From NCBI GenBank assembly GCA_002105175.1, contig MCGE01000025.1:434001-498000 (forward strand): 64,000 nucleotides of DNA, in the 5' to 3' direction. A model generated the notes under the pieces. The model saw nothing but the letters and a program-made list of their open reading frames with translations. It ran no database searches and was not told the DNA's origin. The number at the start of each line of letters is the position of its first letter. Positions within the stretch are counted from its first letter, which is position 1. Both the position numbers and the translations under genes were made by a program. Shown one piece after another: positions 13,331-25,992 of the stretch. Source of the stretch: Absidia repens. Its lineage: Eukaryota; Mucoromycota; Mucoromycetes; Mucorales; Cunninghamellaceae.

Positions 13331-13887
13331 TGGATATGCCCCCTTTGTAGACTATTTGTGCAAAAAAAAACAAAAAACATTAATAAAAAAATAATGATTA
13401 GTATACATCAGAAGATATTTAGTTTACCCGATTAACATTGGTTTGTTTGTTGTTGTTTTTCTTTTTTTTATCAAACTTCTTATCGTTGCAATTCCCGATC
13501 CTGTAGTCAAACCCGATCAAATGCCCAAGACGTCTTTTATGAATCCAAAAATTACCACAAACATATTTGTTTCTTTTCCTATTTACTTCTATATTACGTA
13601 ATTAAGTGGTTTATTGTCAAGTAAACCAAATCTACTTTGCATGTCCCATAAGGCCCCTCTTTTTTTTTTTTTTTGGACATTTTTGCAGAACTGTATCGCA
13701 CACCCATATCATCAACGTCACACAGCATGTTCTCCTTTTTTTGAAATGGAATAAATATGATATAATTGTATTTATTGCAGAAATAAAATGAGAAAAAGAA
13801 GAATACCAGCATATACTATACTATACAAAGAAAACAATATATAATGAATACAAAAACTAAAAGATATAAAAAGCTATGCAAACTATA

Positions 13888-16800
13888 TCAAGTCCGGCAT
13901 TCCCATGTAGCCACCACAGACCAGACACCGGTATGATTCAGTAAAGAGACCAAAGACCATTTTCCCATTTCAGTAATCTTGACACTACCGTCATAAGTGT
14001 GTTCTTGAGGATAATACATCAATTTGTACAGTTTTCCACCAGGACTTTTAATAGCCAGCTTATGATGCATATCGTCACCACGGACAAAGAAGTTGTATGT
14101 ATGCAGTGGATAGAGTTGGTAACACTGAGGTTCCCGGATATAAAATTCATGTCGGGATGGATGAAGATGGACAAATTCAAATGGGCGGAGTCGTCCACCA
14201 CCGACGTGATGAGTATGCTGTACCGTAAGGTGGAAGCAGAGGGCCAATGGTGGAAGCGCCACTGTTGCTGTTGCTGTTGCTACCGCTGATGATGCTGATG
14301 CGGATGCGGATGGTGATAAATTCATACTATTAGCAGACAATGTGTGGCTCGCCAAATGCTGCCGTGATGATGTTCCATTGGAATTGTGGTCCTGATATGT
14401 AGAGTTGCTGGTAGAAGACATATTCCTATTGGACAAATGCGATTGACCTGCATAAATTTTAAGCCAACCACTGTCGTGACCTGGCGGAAGGACCGCCTTG
14501 ACCTTGTAGATGCGTTCCAGTGATCCATTTTCGTTAGGCGCCATTCGACTCTGAGTCAAACATCGCATAGTAGTAGTAGTTGTTGGTTCGCTGCCATGAT
14601 TCGTTTGATCGGCTTCTATAAAGGCAAAACAAACAGCGCTGGGATCCACACGAAAAACAAGATGGCACACCTGATCTTCCACCAAGGTGATAGCATTAGG
14701 ATTGTATCGAATCATCTTGATATGTTGCGTAAAAAAGGGGGCCCAAACATACGGCAATGTAAAAAAGGTAGTGACGTGGATCGTTGGTTCTAAGCATTGA
14801 TCAACAGGTTCTTGGGGGAAATGGGTGTAGATCAGATCTGTCGGCTTGGTCAAAAACCAGTGAGGTTCCATCCTGTTCTTGTTTTGGGGTTGAAATGGTG
14901 ATGCTAGCCAGCAGTCCACAAACCGATATTCCCCTTCTACTTTAACACAGCACCAAGCATGATTTTGAATTAGTGTCACATTGTCGTTATCATCCACATC
15001 CGAGTTGTTTTCAATGTTGATGCCATTCATACATGCGGAGCCGATAGAGTCCCTGGGAGCTTTTTATTAATTAAATATAAAGAAGGTGAGTATCATTACT
15101 TTTCCCCTCCCCCAACACATCCCAGACTGCTTCTTGATATCAAGCTTTACCTCGTAGATAGCCATAAATTACCCGAGCATCACGGAATCCTGCTGCTATA
15201 GCCATTTCACAAAACAAATTCGCCATCCCAATAGAAGAAGAGCATGCTCGATGGAGTAAAACTTGCTGGGCAGATTCAGATAACAACCAATCGTCAAATG
15301 AGTCCACATTTCCACCGCCTTCTGGCAAAAGACCAGCATGCATGACGTCCACTGTAGGCATTTCGAGTTCTTCTTCATGATCAGAGGTAGGCACATTTCG
15401 ACGAGTTGTAAGACGTTGCCGCAAAGATACTTTGGATGGTTGTATGATATTGGTAACAGTTGTTGTAGGTCCAGTGAAAGTCGTCGTTGTTCCTGTGTCA
15501 TCATCATCACTTCCATTATGATGTTCCTCAGTGCCATTTGACTTGCATTGATCCACAATGTTGATATTTTGAATAATCCAACTAAATATTGTCCGCAATC
15601 GATAAAGGTCTCGTCGGTAAGGTCGAGTCAAGAATTTTTGTGAGAGAATCTGTGGCGTTAAGGCGGGTCCTCCTGCTTGCTGTATACTTGCTACATATTC
15701 ATCCATTTGCATAAGTTCGTTTTCATCAAAATATAAACCAATGTGTTCTGCGATATCCCAAGATTGACTACCATGAAAATCAAATAAAATATATAAATAA
15801 ACAATCGAAGAATCACGCTATACACTATCCCGTCTTTTTTTTTTTTTTTTTTTTTTTTCTTTTTTACCTGATCATGTAGAAGGGATTGTCTGCGACACCA
15901 TTTTCTTGATCATCCAATAATGCATCATTATCAAAAGAGAGTTCATTCACAGGTGTCAGTGGGCGGGCCAGACTCCATTGATAATCGATTGCGGCCTGTT
16001 GATCCTTGGACATGGTGGCATCCATTTTGTTGCGATGAGGTAGCAGTAAACCACGAATACGACGACTGAGAGTTCGCTTGACCGGTATGATATCTTTTTC
16101 TGATCGAGGATTCCAAAAATTCGGTACTACTTGATCTTGCTTGGTCATCAGGTCACCATCATCCGCATCATCTGCACCAGTACTGGTCATTGTTCTTTTT
16201 GATAGTGATAGTGAAGTGGCATCCATTGTTGCGACCAATAAATCATCATCATTACCGTTGCCTTGAGGTAGGAGAGGAATAGGGGTTTGTTGTTCCATAT
16301 ATGGTTTGGCTGAGCACACACGTCGCAGCTTTGGAGTAGACACACGCCGTGGCACTGGGGTATTGGTAATGGATGGATGTGCTGATGATATTGATGCTGT
16401 TTGTGGTCTGATACTTCCGTAATCGCCTTGAGAATACCGTCTGGTCCTTTCCACATGTGAATTTCGACATGGGTTTTGCTCGTTGTCATAACAATCTGTG
16501 TAAGAATGGCGATTTCTTGTGTTGATACTATTTGTAGATATTGGTTTCACTGAGGTTGTTTGATGATGACAATTTGCGGAACCAGATGATGACGGTAGTG
16601 ACGATGAAGTTGTTGATGAAGCTAAATTAGACCGTTTCTGAGGATGAGGGTTGTCCATGGTTTGTTTCGTTCCGTCTCCACTAGATTTTCTCCGATGATA
16701 AATGACACCATTGCTGTTCCTATGCTGCTGATAGTTGTCTGATATTGGTGCTGCTGAAGATGGAGATGATAAGGTCGTATACGAAGTCGACGAACATGAG

Positions 16801-17552
16801 TTGTTATCGTACAAGGATGGCGGAGTTGGTGAGTGTGATGAACGATTGCATTGACCTGACATTTTCCACCCAGTGTGAGAGGTATGATGATGATGATGAT
16901 GACGATGATGACCTAAATGGGGAGGTTCCGGACGATGATAACTTTGCTGTTGCTGAAGCTTCCTTTGACCCGTATTTGGTGCAATATAATGGCTGTGATG
17001 ATTGATACCTGCGTTTTCAATGGCCAAAAGTTGATCCAAGTCTTTCACACTGTAGTTGCTGGTGGAAGGGGCGGGAAAGGGGTGACGGTTGGTATATGAT
17101 GATAAAGACGGCCGACGATTTCGTGAGTAAGGTTGTTCTACATCATGAGCATGTCGTTGATGTTGCTGTGTATGTATTCTTGGTCTTGTTGATGATGATG
17201 ACAATGATTGCGTGTCCAAGCCAAGAGCCAGGTTTCCATAATCGTCATGTTGTTCCTGGCGATAGTAGTAGTTGTGCATACCAGAGGATGAAATGAGACC
17301 ATGACTAGAGCGACGTTGCCGCCTGCCAGAGAATTCGTCACCATAATCCATGTTTTGAAAGGAGATATGGGATCTGTTTCGTGAATGCCTGTTCCTTCTG
17401 CCATAATCAGGAAATTGTTTCAAAGATGGAGCAGACAAAGGTGATCGTAACACAGGTACCGTTTTTGCACTCCAGTAAGGCGCTGGTGGCGTATACAAGA
17501 AATCACTATCTTGCTGTTGCTGATGTTGCTGTTGCAAAGTCTTCCCATTCAT
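13888..17552 (-). CDS. CYK3: Cyk3-like cytokinesis protein with transglutaminase-like domain
   Basis: Exons 15868-17552, 15151-15767 and 13888-15059 join in frame to 1157 codons. The first ~560 residues are low-complexity (Gln, His, Ser, Asn rich). Around residues 640-830 lies a transglutaminase-like fold: HRACSSSIGMANLFCEM, VIYGYLRG, then NHAWCCVKVEGEYRFVDCW with the family His and Asp. The position where active enzymes carry the nucleophilic Cys (C-x-G-Y-A) reads Ser here (S-I-G-M-A). The C-terminal region (FVHLHPSRHEFYI, FFVRGDD.H.KLAIKSPGGK, GKWSLV) follows the Cyk3/hillarin/KY layout. Known role: primary septum formation and cytokinesis, regulating chitin synthase 2. The N-terminal SH3 domain of yeast Cyk3 is not seen; an acceptor-like CAG just upstream of 17560 leaves room for a missed first exon. 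Confidence 0.8.
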
Positions 17553-18339
17553 GTTGATCAGATTTCTACCTCTGTTCAAGAAAACATAGGAAACAAGAAG
17601 ATTGGAAAATAAATAATGCGATTCAAAGTAAGTCAGGTGGGAGAAACATTTGAAGAATTTCGCTCAAACTCCGCACAAAAAATAATTCCAAATATGTCAT
17701 TGTTTTTGTTTGGCAAATCATGCCATAACACTCCTCCTATTACATCATTAGAAAGTATGGCAAGGTACAGTAGGTTTCAATACTTTTTTTATCGTTATTA
17801 TTATTCTGGGTGAAATCTTGCGCAAAATTTTGCTCCAAGTTAATTTTCTGCCACAAGACGATTGCCAGAGGATTGCTACGCAGGCCGACTATCTTTTTAG
17901 GTCCTATTGAATTGAGCAATTCACCGTTTGAAAGGTTATTACAAAGGTCGAATTTCTAGCATTTCAACATACCGATTCCTGCGCTCTAGACTCAAAATAA
18001 AATGCTCTCCTGAGTCTACGCTATCTTTTATAATATTTTGATAGCCCTAAGAGCTATCTCACCTATACACAGGGAGGGTTCCTCCCAAATTTGCATCCAA
18101 CCTCAGTCACACCCAAAATGAATGATGTCTAGGAGGCCCAAAAATATACATATAATTATTTAATCCTACTACATGTTATAATTCCAGTACAGAAAATGGA
18201 GCGCTGGGTACAACGGTTGATCGATGTTACCTCATACCTAATATTTTATTGCTTTTACCCACATATACGCACATACACTCTACCATACAGTACAGTACAA
18301 TTTGAATATACCCATCCTAAAGTACAAACTAAACGTATA

Positions 18340-18425
18340 GAGGACGATGGAAAAGTAAAAAGACAGGACATGTTTTATTCAGAGGCAAATATGAACTATG
18401 ACAACTAAACTAAACCGATCTAATT
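18340..18425 (-). repeat. Dispersed repeat family, copy 4 (minus sense, truncated)
   Basis: Shares GACATGTTTTATTCAGAGGC, AATATGAACTATGACAACTA and the following ACTAAACTAA block with the start of the minus-sense cores at 40.8 and 46.7 kb, then stops matching. Only the AATAAA-bearing end of the element remains. Confidence 0.55.
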
Positions 18426-18813
18426 ATAATACCATGATGTATATATAACTTAAGGCAACTATTGGTGTGGGTGGGCAGGAATACCTTGTTTCAGAATAAA
18501 CATAACGTCAGATAAGGTAGTTCAATTAAAAAGGGTAAGCTATCCTACTGCGAGTGACAAACGTTTTTATATTGAAATGAGGGTCAACTATAATAGCCCG
18601 AATTGCTCCACCTTGTCTAATAAGGCGTCAAGAGAATAACCATACTGCTGATGCTGAATGGTGGTGTTATTATCATGAGAATAAACTTACCTCGTCGAAG
18701 ATGCTATATGGTTTTGTTTGTTGATTGTTGTAAAATAATAGAATAGAGAGAGGTTTCCTTTTGTGTGTGCATAAAAAATACCAACCGCAAAGACCAAAAA
18801 AAACAAAAAAACA

Positions 18814-19460
18814 TTCAAATCCCGCCCACGTGAAATATTTATTGTCTCTCTCCCGCCTTTTTGATTTTTTTTTTTCTCCATGTTTCTTCACCATTTAACT
18901 TCTATGGGTTTGTGTTGAACTTGGAATAGTATCAGAACCAGTTTAGAGGAGTTTCAGCTCAGGGATTACAACATGCATGGGGAATCCCTTTCATTTTGGA
19001 TCTAGGATCTACAACTACCATTAGTTGGATTTTTGGAGCCTCTATTAACTTAGTTTAGTCGTAGTTTGTCTATAGCTGGTATCTACATCTGAATAAAACT
19101 TTTTTTTTTGCATACTTCGATGAAAACTGACCCATTAGTCTCTCTCATCTTGTGTGCAATATATCTCTTTTTTACTACCATCACCCCTCCCCCTTTTGAT
19201 TAGTATTGGCCATTGTTGTTATGTTTCAATAAAATACATCCCTTTAGTCTTTATCATGCCGTGTACAATATATTAGCTCCTACTATTTTATACTCGTTCC
19301 TTTTAGATTAGTGCAGACCATTAATGAAATCGACCATTCATGAAATTTCACGTTAGTCACCCTCATGCTTCCTCTAATAGATCCTTCCACTAAATCCCAT
19401 GTCACAATGAGTCTCCCATTCATACTCTTAGTATCTATCAATATACTTCAATAAAATTTT
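18814..19460 (+). repeat. Dispersed repeat family, copy 5 (plus sense)
   Basis: Starts at CAAATCCCGCCCACGTG (18816), then the CTTCACCATTTAACTTCTAT block, GATTACAACATGCATGGGG, CCCTTTCATTTTGGATCTAG and ATCTGAATAAAAC at about 19082. Beyond it at least two more modules repeat a TTCAATAAAA block followed by ATCCCTTTAGTCTTTATCAT and a GTACAATATATTAG block. Confidence 0.8.
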
Positions 19461-19921
19461 GCAAGTGTGAAATTGAATATAAAAAATTGCAGCAATTAAG
19501 GTTTGTTTTATGTTCTTGTTGAACTGCGCCATACATACTGTGTCAAAGTGAGCTTCAATAAAGAAAAGAATCACAAAGGAAACCACCCCCGCCCGGTGAT
19601 ATTATATACCCCCTCCCAAACATACTATGTAGCTCTCAAAAGTATAATGCCCCAAACCAGAGTCACAATTTGGCCACTTCTACTATACATAACCAAACCT
19701 TTGTAAAGGACATTATTAAAAAAAAAAAAAAAAAAATAGCCCTATCGCACAGCCTGTTAATCACAAACGTCGCCACTGGATGATTCCTGTCCCTTAGAGG
19801 TACTTCACAAGAAAATGCTAAAAACGCAAGCAATGTGGTTTAAAATAATCCAGCAAAATACCAGAATGTTTATTTGATGTTTTAATGATACAATAAAAGA
19901 TAATACTACAAAACAAAACAA

Positions 19922-19952
19922 AATATAATATAATATAATATAATATAATATA
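19922..19952. repeat. TATAA pentanucleotide microsatellite
   Basis: About six perfect 5-bp units (ATATA/TATAA) in the 3' flank of calcineurin A, about 130 bases beyond its stop codon. Confidence 0.9.
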
Positions 19953-20079
19953 AAAAAAGGGGTAGGTATCGTAAAATGTTAAAAATAACTATACTATATG
20001 TGAATGAATGGGGTGTGAAAAGAATGATGTGAAAGGGAAGAAGGAGAGGAAAAGGGGGTGGAAAACTTTTATATCTAAT

Positions 20080-22178
<2,099 letters not shown>

Positions 22179-22309
22179 GGTAAAGTCTATGGTGGGTATG
22201 TCCGGTTTGTTTTGTAAGCGTTGGAATGCTGGCTAGTATCAATGTCCTCCATGGTTCAAAAGCGTTAATAGAAAAAAAAATGGTAAGGAAAAGAAAGAAA
22301 AAACATTTT

Positions 22310-22675
22310 TTATAATTCGTTCATTCCGCACCACGTCGGACTATGAAAATAGTGCCGTTTACGGCCAATGAAATATATTGGGGATGCGACAAAACAGTGA
22401 CATGAAACCCACAGCAGCGCTGCACAGACTGTCAGCCAGCCCCGCAATACGAATTTCATTACCAGCGCAAATAGAGCTTCAATTACTGGAGCACCATTCA
22501 GGGTAAATTGAATCACACTGCAGTAATTAAAAAAAAAGTTGGTTCAAATTGACATATTTTAGGTTGTCATGTAACGGACATCGTAAAAAAGTGTCTATTT
22601 TTAAAATTAAAAAATGCACACGAGAAGAGAAAAAAAATACTTACTTGATGAATTGATTATCTGTATAGGGATCAG
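22310..22675 (-). CDS. Possible small membrane protein, 5' end unresolved
   Basis: Two exon-like segments on the minus strand, 22645-22675 and 22310-22517, have good borders (TTTCTCCAG acceptor, CAA/GTAAGT donor, CTGCAG acceptor) and join in frame to read DPYTDNQFINVIQF followed by a strongly hydrophobic stretch (APVIEALFALVMKFVL, WLTVCAALLWVSCHCF) and a basic, His-rich tail ending at TAA. The segment is more GC-rich than its surroundings. I could not find a convincing first exon with ATG before 22675, and I do not recognise the family. It would lie between the calcineurin A start and the divergent SCT1 gene. A chance hydrophobic frame is the alternative. Confidence 0.35.
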
Positions 22676-23011
22676 CTGGAGAAAGTCAAATTACTGCTTT
22701 TTCAGTACAGAAAAATCATCATCAGTATAAAATGATGGTTTGATATAAATAGAAGATATAATATAGTATTATTTTTTGTCATCACTATTAAGCATGTCTC
22801 CTTTACCAATCTCGTTCGCATATCAGATCGCTAAGCATGTGAAAAATTTTCGCGTGCAGAAAGCCCAGCATATAAATTCATGTTTGAAACCCGTTCTTTT
22901 TTTCTTCTTTTTTTCTTCTCTCTGTTTTTCAAACATACGATCCCTTTTATCCCCTTTTTATAATATATACCACAACACCGCCACTACCATCTTCAACAAC
23001 AACAATCATCA

Positions 23012-25323
23012 ATGACCTTCGAAACATACGATATCCTCAAGGCGTCGTTCAAGATCGTGGAGAAGATCTTTTTCCGTGAAATACGAACTAGTGGTGTTAA
23101 TACAGTTCCTCCTGATGGCCCCTGTATATTTATCATTAACCACAACTCACAATTTCTTGATGCTGGACTCGTCTTGGGGTCAAATCCACGTCAATTTGCA
23201 CCTCTTATGGCTCAATCCTCGTTTAAAATGAAACTCGTTGGAACGCTTGCCCGTTTACTTCATGCCAGTAAGTTGTTTGACAGCGAAAAAAGAAAGTGAA
23301 ATGATGGGACATAGAATATTGTCAGATACTCATAATCTATTATGATAGTTCCTGTGATTCGACCTCAAGATCTAGCAACAAAGGGTACTGGGACTTTGGA
23401 ACTGGGACAGGAAGGTGATGTTACCATTCGTGGGAAAAATACTCGGTTCACTCAGGAAATCCAGTCTCGGGATCAATTGACCATCGGTAAAACCATGTTG
23501 TTACCAGTTTTGGAGGTGGTCTCTGATACCGAACTTAAATTGAAGACGCCTTTGGATAAGAAGATTCTCGCGGCATTTAGTCAACAACAGCAAGGCGATG
23601 ATGGAATCAACTTCAAGATCACACCTCATGTGGAACAAGGCGAATTGTTTGAAAAAGTACATGAACGATTAGCTGATGATGGATGTATTGTTATATTCCC
23701 TGAAGGTGGAAGTCATGATCGATCAGAACTACTTCCCTTGAAAGGTATGAAGAAGAGAAAAGACAAGCGACATGGAATGATATTATATGAACTACGGACT
23801 TACTGTTGCCGTTGGACATTATTTGTATTTTAGCTGGATTTGCTATTATGGCATTAGGTGCAATGGCCGAAAAGGAAAATTTGAACGTGAAGATTGTACC
23901 TGTCGGTAAGTATCAGCATGATCGTACATATATTGAAAAATTCTGCTGATATCTTCCTGTGTCTTTTTCTTGGGGGGTGGTTGTAGGACTGAATTATTTT
24001 CACCCTCATCGCTTCCGATCTCGAGCCGTAATTTCGTATGGTACTCCTATTGAAGTCAGTCAAGATCTTGTGGACAAATACAAACAAGGTGGTGATGCCA
24101 AACGCGAAGCAATCTCTACTGTACTAAACGATGGATATGAAGGTTTAAAATCGGTAACAACCAATGCTCCTGATTATGATACCCTGATGGTAAGATGATG
24201 TGTAGAGTTACAATGGTTAACATCGAATAGATGAGAAGTGACTTCTAAATTGTACTTGTTTTTATTTTTTTGTAGATCCTGGCAGCAGCACGTCGACTTT
24301 ATAAACCCGCCCATGAACGAAAATTACGCATTGACCAAGTAGTAGATCTCAATCGACGATTTTTGCTAGGATATCGATTTTTCAAGGACGATCCTCGCTA
24401 CAAAGAATTGGAAAACAAGGTCAAGGCTTACAACAACCATTTGAAATACTTCGGATTATATGATCATCAAGTGAAACGCACAGAAACTACACTCTTTTCA
24501 GTCGCCCCTGTCCTGATGGGTCGCTTGATTCAGCTATTTATTTTTGCCCTGCTTGGTTTTCCTGCGTAAGTCAAATATTATTGAAGGTCACAAAGGATGA
24601 CACTCATCTTCTAATATCGGTATCATTAATATTTGAAATAGCCTTCTGACCAATCTCCCTATTATTCTCGTGGTCCGCATCATTTCTCTCAAGAAGCAAA
24701 AACGTAAACGAAAACAAAAGGATAGAAACTTGATCACAGGGCAATTTATTAACTCTTTAGTTACACATTTTTTGTTAATGATAGAGGCATTGGCTGGATC
24801 ATCTGTAAAGATTGCTGCTCGTGATGTCCTTGCTACATGGAAAGTGATAGTAGCGCTTGTAGTTACCCCGCTTCTTTATGGCTCTTATTCGACTCTCCTG
24901 TTTGGTTATCTCGGATACTTTGCAAAATTAGGTTGGAAAGCAAGCTTTGGGTGGTCCGTGGTCGCCTTCTTCGCCCAATTTATTTTTGCGTATGTGGGTA
25001 TCCGTTTTGTAGAAACTGGTTTAGAAGTCTTCAAATCGATTCAACCCCTGGTCCTCGCCATATTTGAACCTGACGCGGCAGCCAATCTTCGGAAAATGCG
25101 TGAAAGACTGGCGGATGATGTGACGGATTTTGTGAATGAAAATGGCCCTGTGGTGTTAGATGACTTCGATCCTACTCGGTTTGATAATCTGGAATCGAAA
25201 AAGAAGGCTGCTGCAGACAGTTGGAAATGGACTGGACTCTTTGATACCACAAAGGTCGACCTCATTCACCATTGGTTTGACGATCACAATTTATTCAATC
25301 TTTCGTCCTCCTCTGAACAATGA
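23012..25323 (+). CDS. SCT1: Glycerol-3-phosphate/DHAP O-acyltransferase, Sct1/Gpt2 type
   Basis: Exons 23012-23267, 23349-23744, 23834-23905, 23987-24189, 24276-24565, 24642-24703 and 24785-25323 give 605 codons. PlsC-family boxes are visible: INHNSQFLDA (about residues 42-51, catalytic His/Asp box), FPEGGSHDRSELLPLK (about 200), and GLNYFHPHRFRSRAVISYGTP. Hydrophobic segments lie at LIQLFIFALLGFPA and in the C-terminal third (TWKVIVALVVTPLLYGSY; FGWSVVAFFAQFIFAYVG). Role: first acylation in phosphatidic acid and triacylglycerol synthesis, in the ER membrane. Intron 6 (24704-24784) is 81 bases without a stop in frame, so its retention would add 27 residues; I removed it because splicing restores a continuous ALAGSSVKIAARDVLATWK block. 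Somewhat shorter than the yeast enzymes. Confidence 0.93.
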
Positions 25324-25844
25324 ACAATGGACCCAATTGTCTTCATAGTTACTAGTTAGCATTATTATTATTATTTTTTTGTAGTATATATCAATAAACT
25401 TACCTGAATCATCGAATACATGTATTGCTTTTTGAATATGCAGATCGTCCCTTCAGTGCAGAAATTTTGAACCACCGCCCGCTTTTTCCTTTTTTATTTA
25501 TTTACCTCTTGTCCCTATTCTCTTTTCTTCCTTTCTTCTTTCCCTATGCGCTCTGTCCCCCTTGAAAATTTTAGTGCACACCTTGTTACCATTTTATATA
25601 TTTCTTTTTTTATTATCTCTTTGTACTTTATAAACCTACCCATTTTATTATCATCCCTCCTCATCTGAAACCTTTCGTTACTTCAGACCCTTCTACTTTG
25701 TACACCTACTCTCTTTTTGTCACGCATACTCAAAATCCCTATCCATTTGATACCTCACAATACATCCATTATATTCCATATTGCTTTTTTGGTATCTTAA
25801 TACTTCCACAACCGACACCCTTTTGTTTTATCTGAACAGGAAGA
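25324..25844. promoter_or_regulatory. SCT1 3' end and kinesin-3 upstream region
   Basis: 521 bases between two plus-strand genes. An AATAAA at 25393 is a likely SCT1 polyadenylation signal. The rest is pyrimidine-rich (CT-rich from about 25480 to 25830), as in many fungal promoters. No exon was identified. Confidence 0.5.
25393..25398 (+). terminator. Probable polyadenylation signal of SCT1
   Basis: AATAAA 70 bases after the SCT1 stop codon, in AT-rich sequence, on the coding strand. Confidence 0.5.
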
Positions 25845-25956
25845 ATGAGTGGCGGTAATATCAAGGTGGTGGTACGATGTCGACCTTTGAACTCGCGAGG
25901 TAATAATATGAACAAGTATTCATCACAAACGCGTACAACAAAAAGAAAGCTCATTT

Positions 25957-25992
<36 letters not shown>

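Larger units (their letters stand above)
11284..13887. other. Intergenic region with two dispersed-repeat copies
   Basis: Separates the MDM31-like start from the Cyk3-like stop, both on the minus strand. Most of 11.93-12.91 kb is a long minus-sense copy of the dispersed repeat and 13.07-13.33 kb a degenerate plus-sense copy. The 255-base minus-strand open frame at 11469-11723 has no recognisable similarity. No other gene is seen. Confidence 0.6.
17553..20079. other. Intergenic region between Cyk3-like and calcineurin A genes
   Basis: Contains a truncated minus-sense fragment (about 18340-18425) and a full plus-sense copy (about 18814-19460) of the dispersed repeat, plus a TATAA pentanucleotide run at 19922-19952 just 3' of calcineurin A. 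No exon with protein similarity was found. The open frames at 18673-18894 lie in the repeat and are not conserved between copies. Confidence 0.6.
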
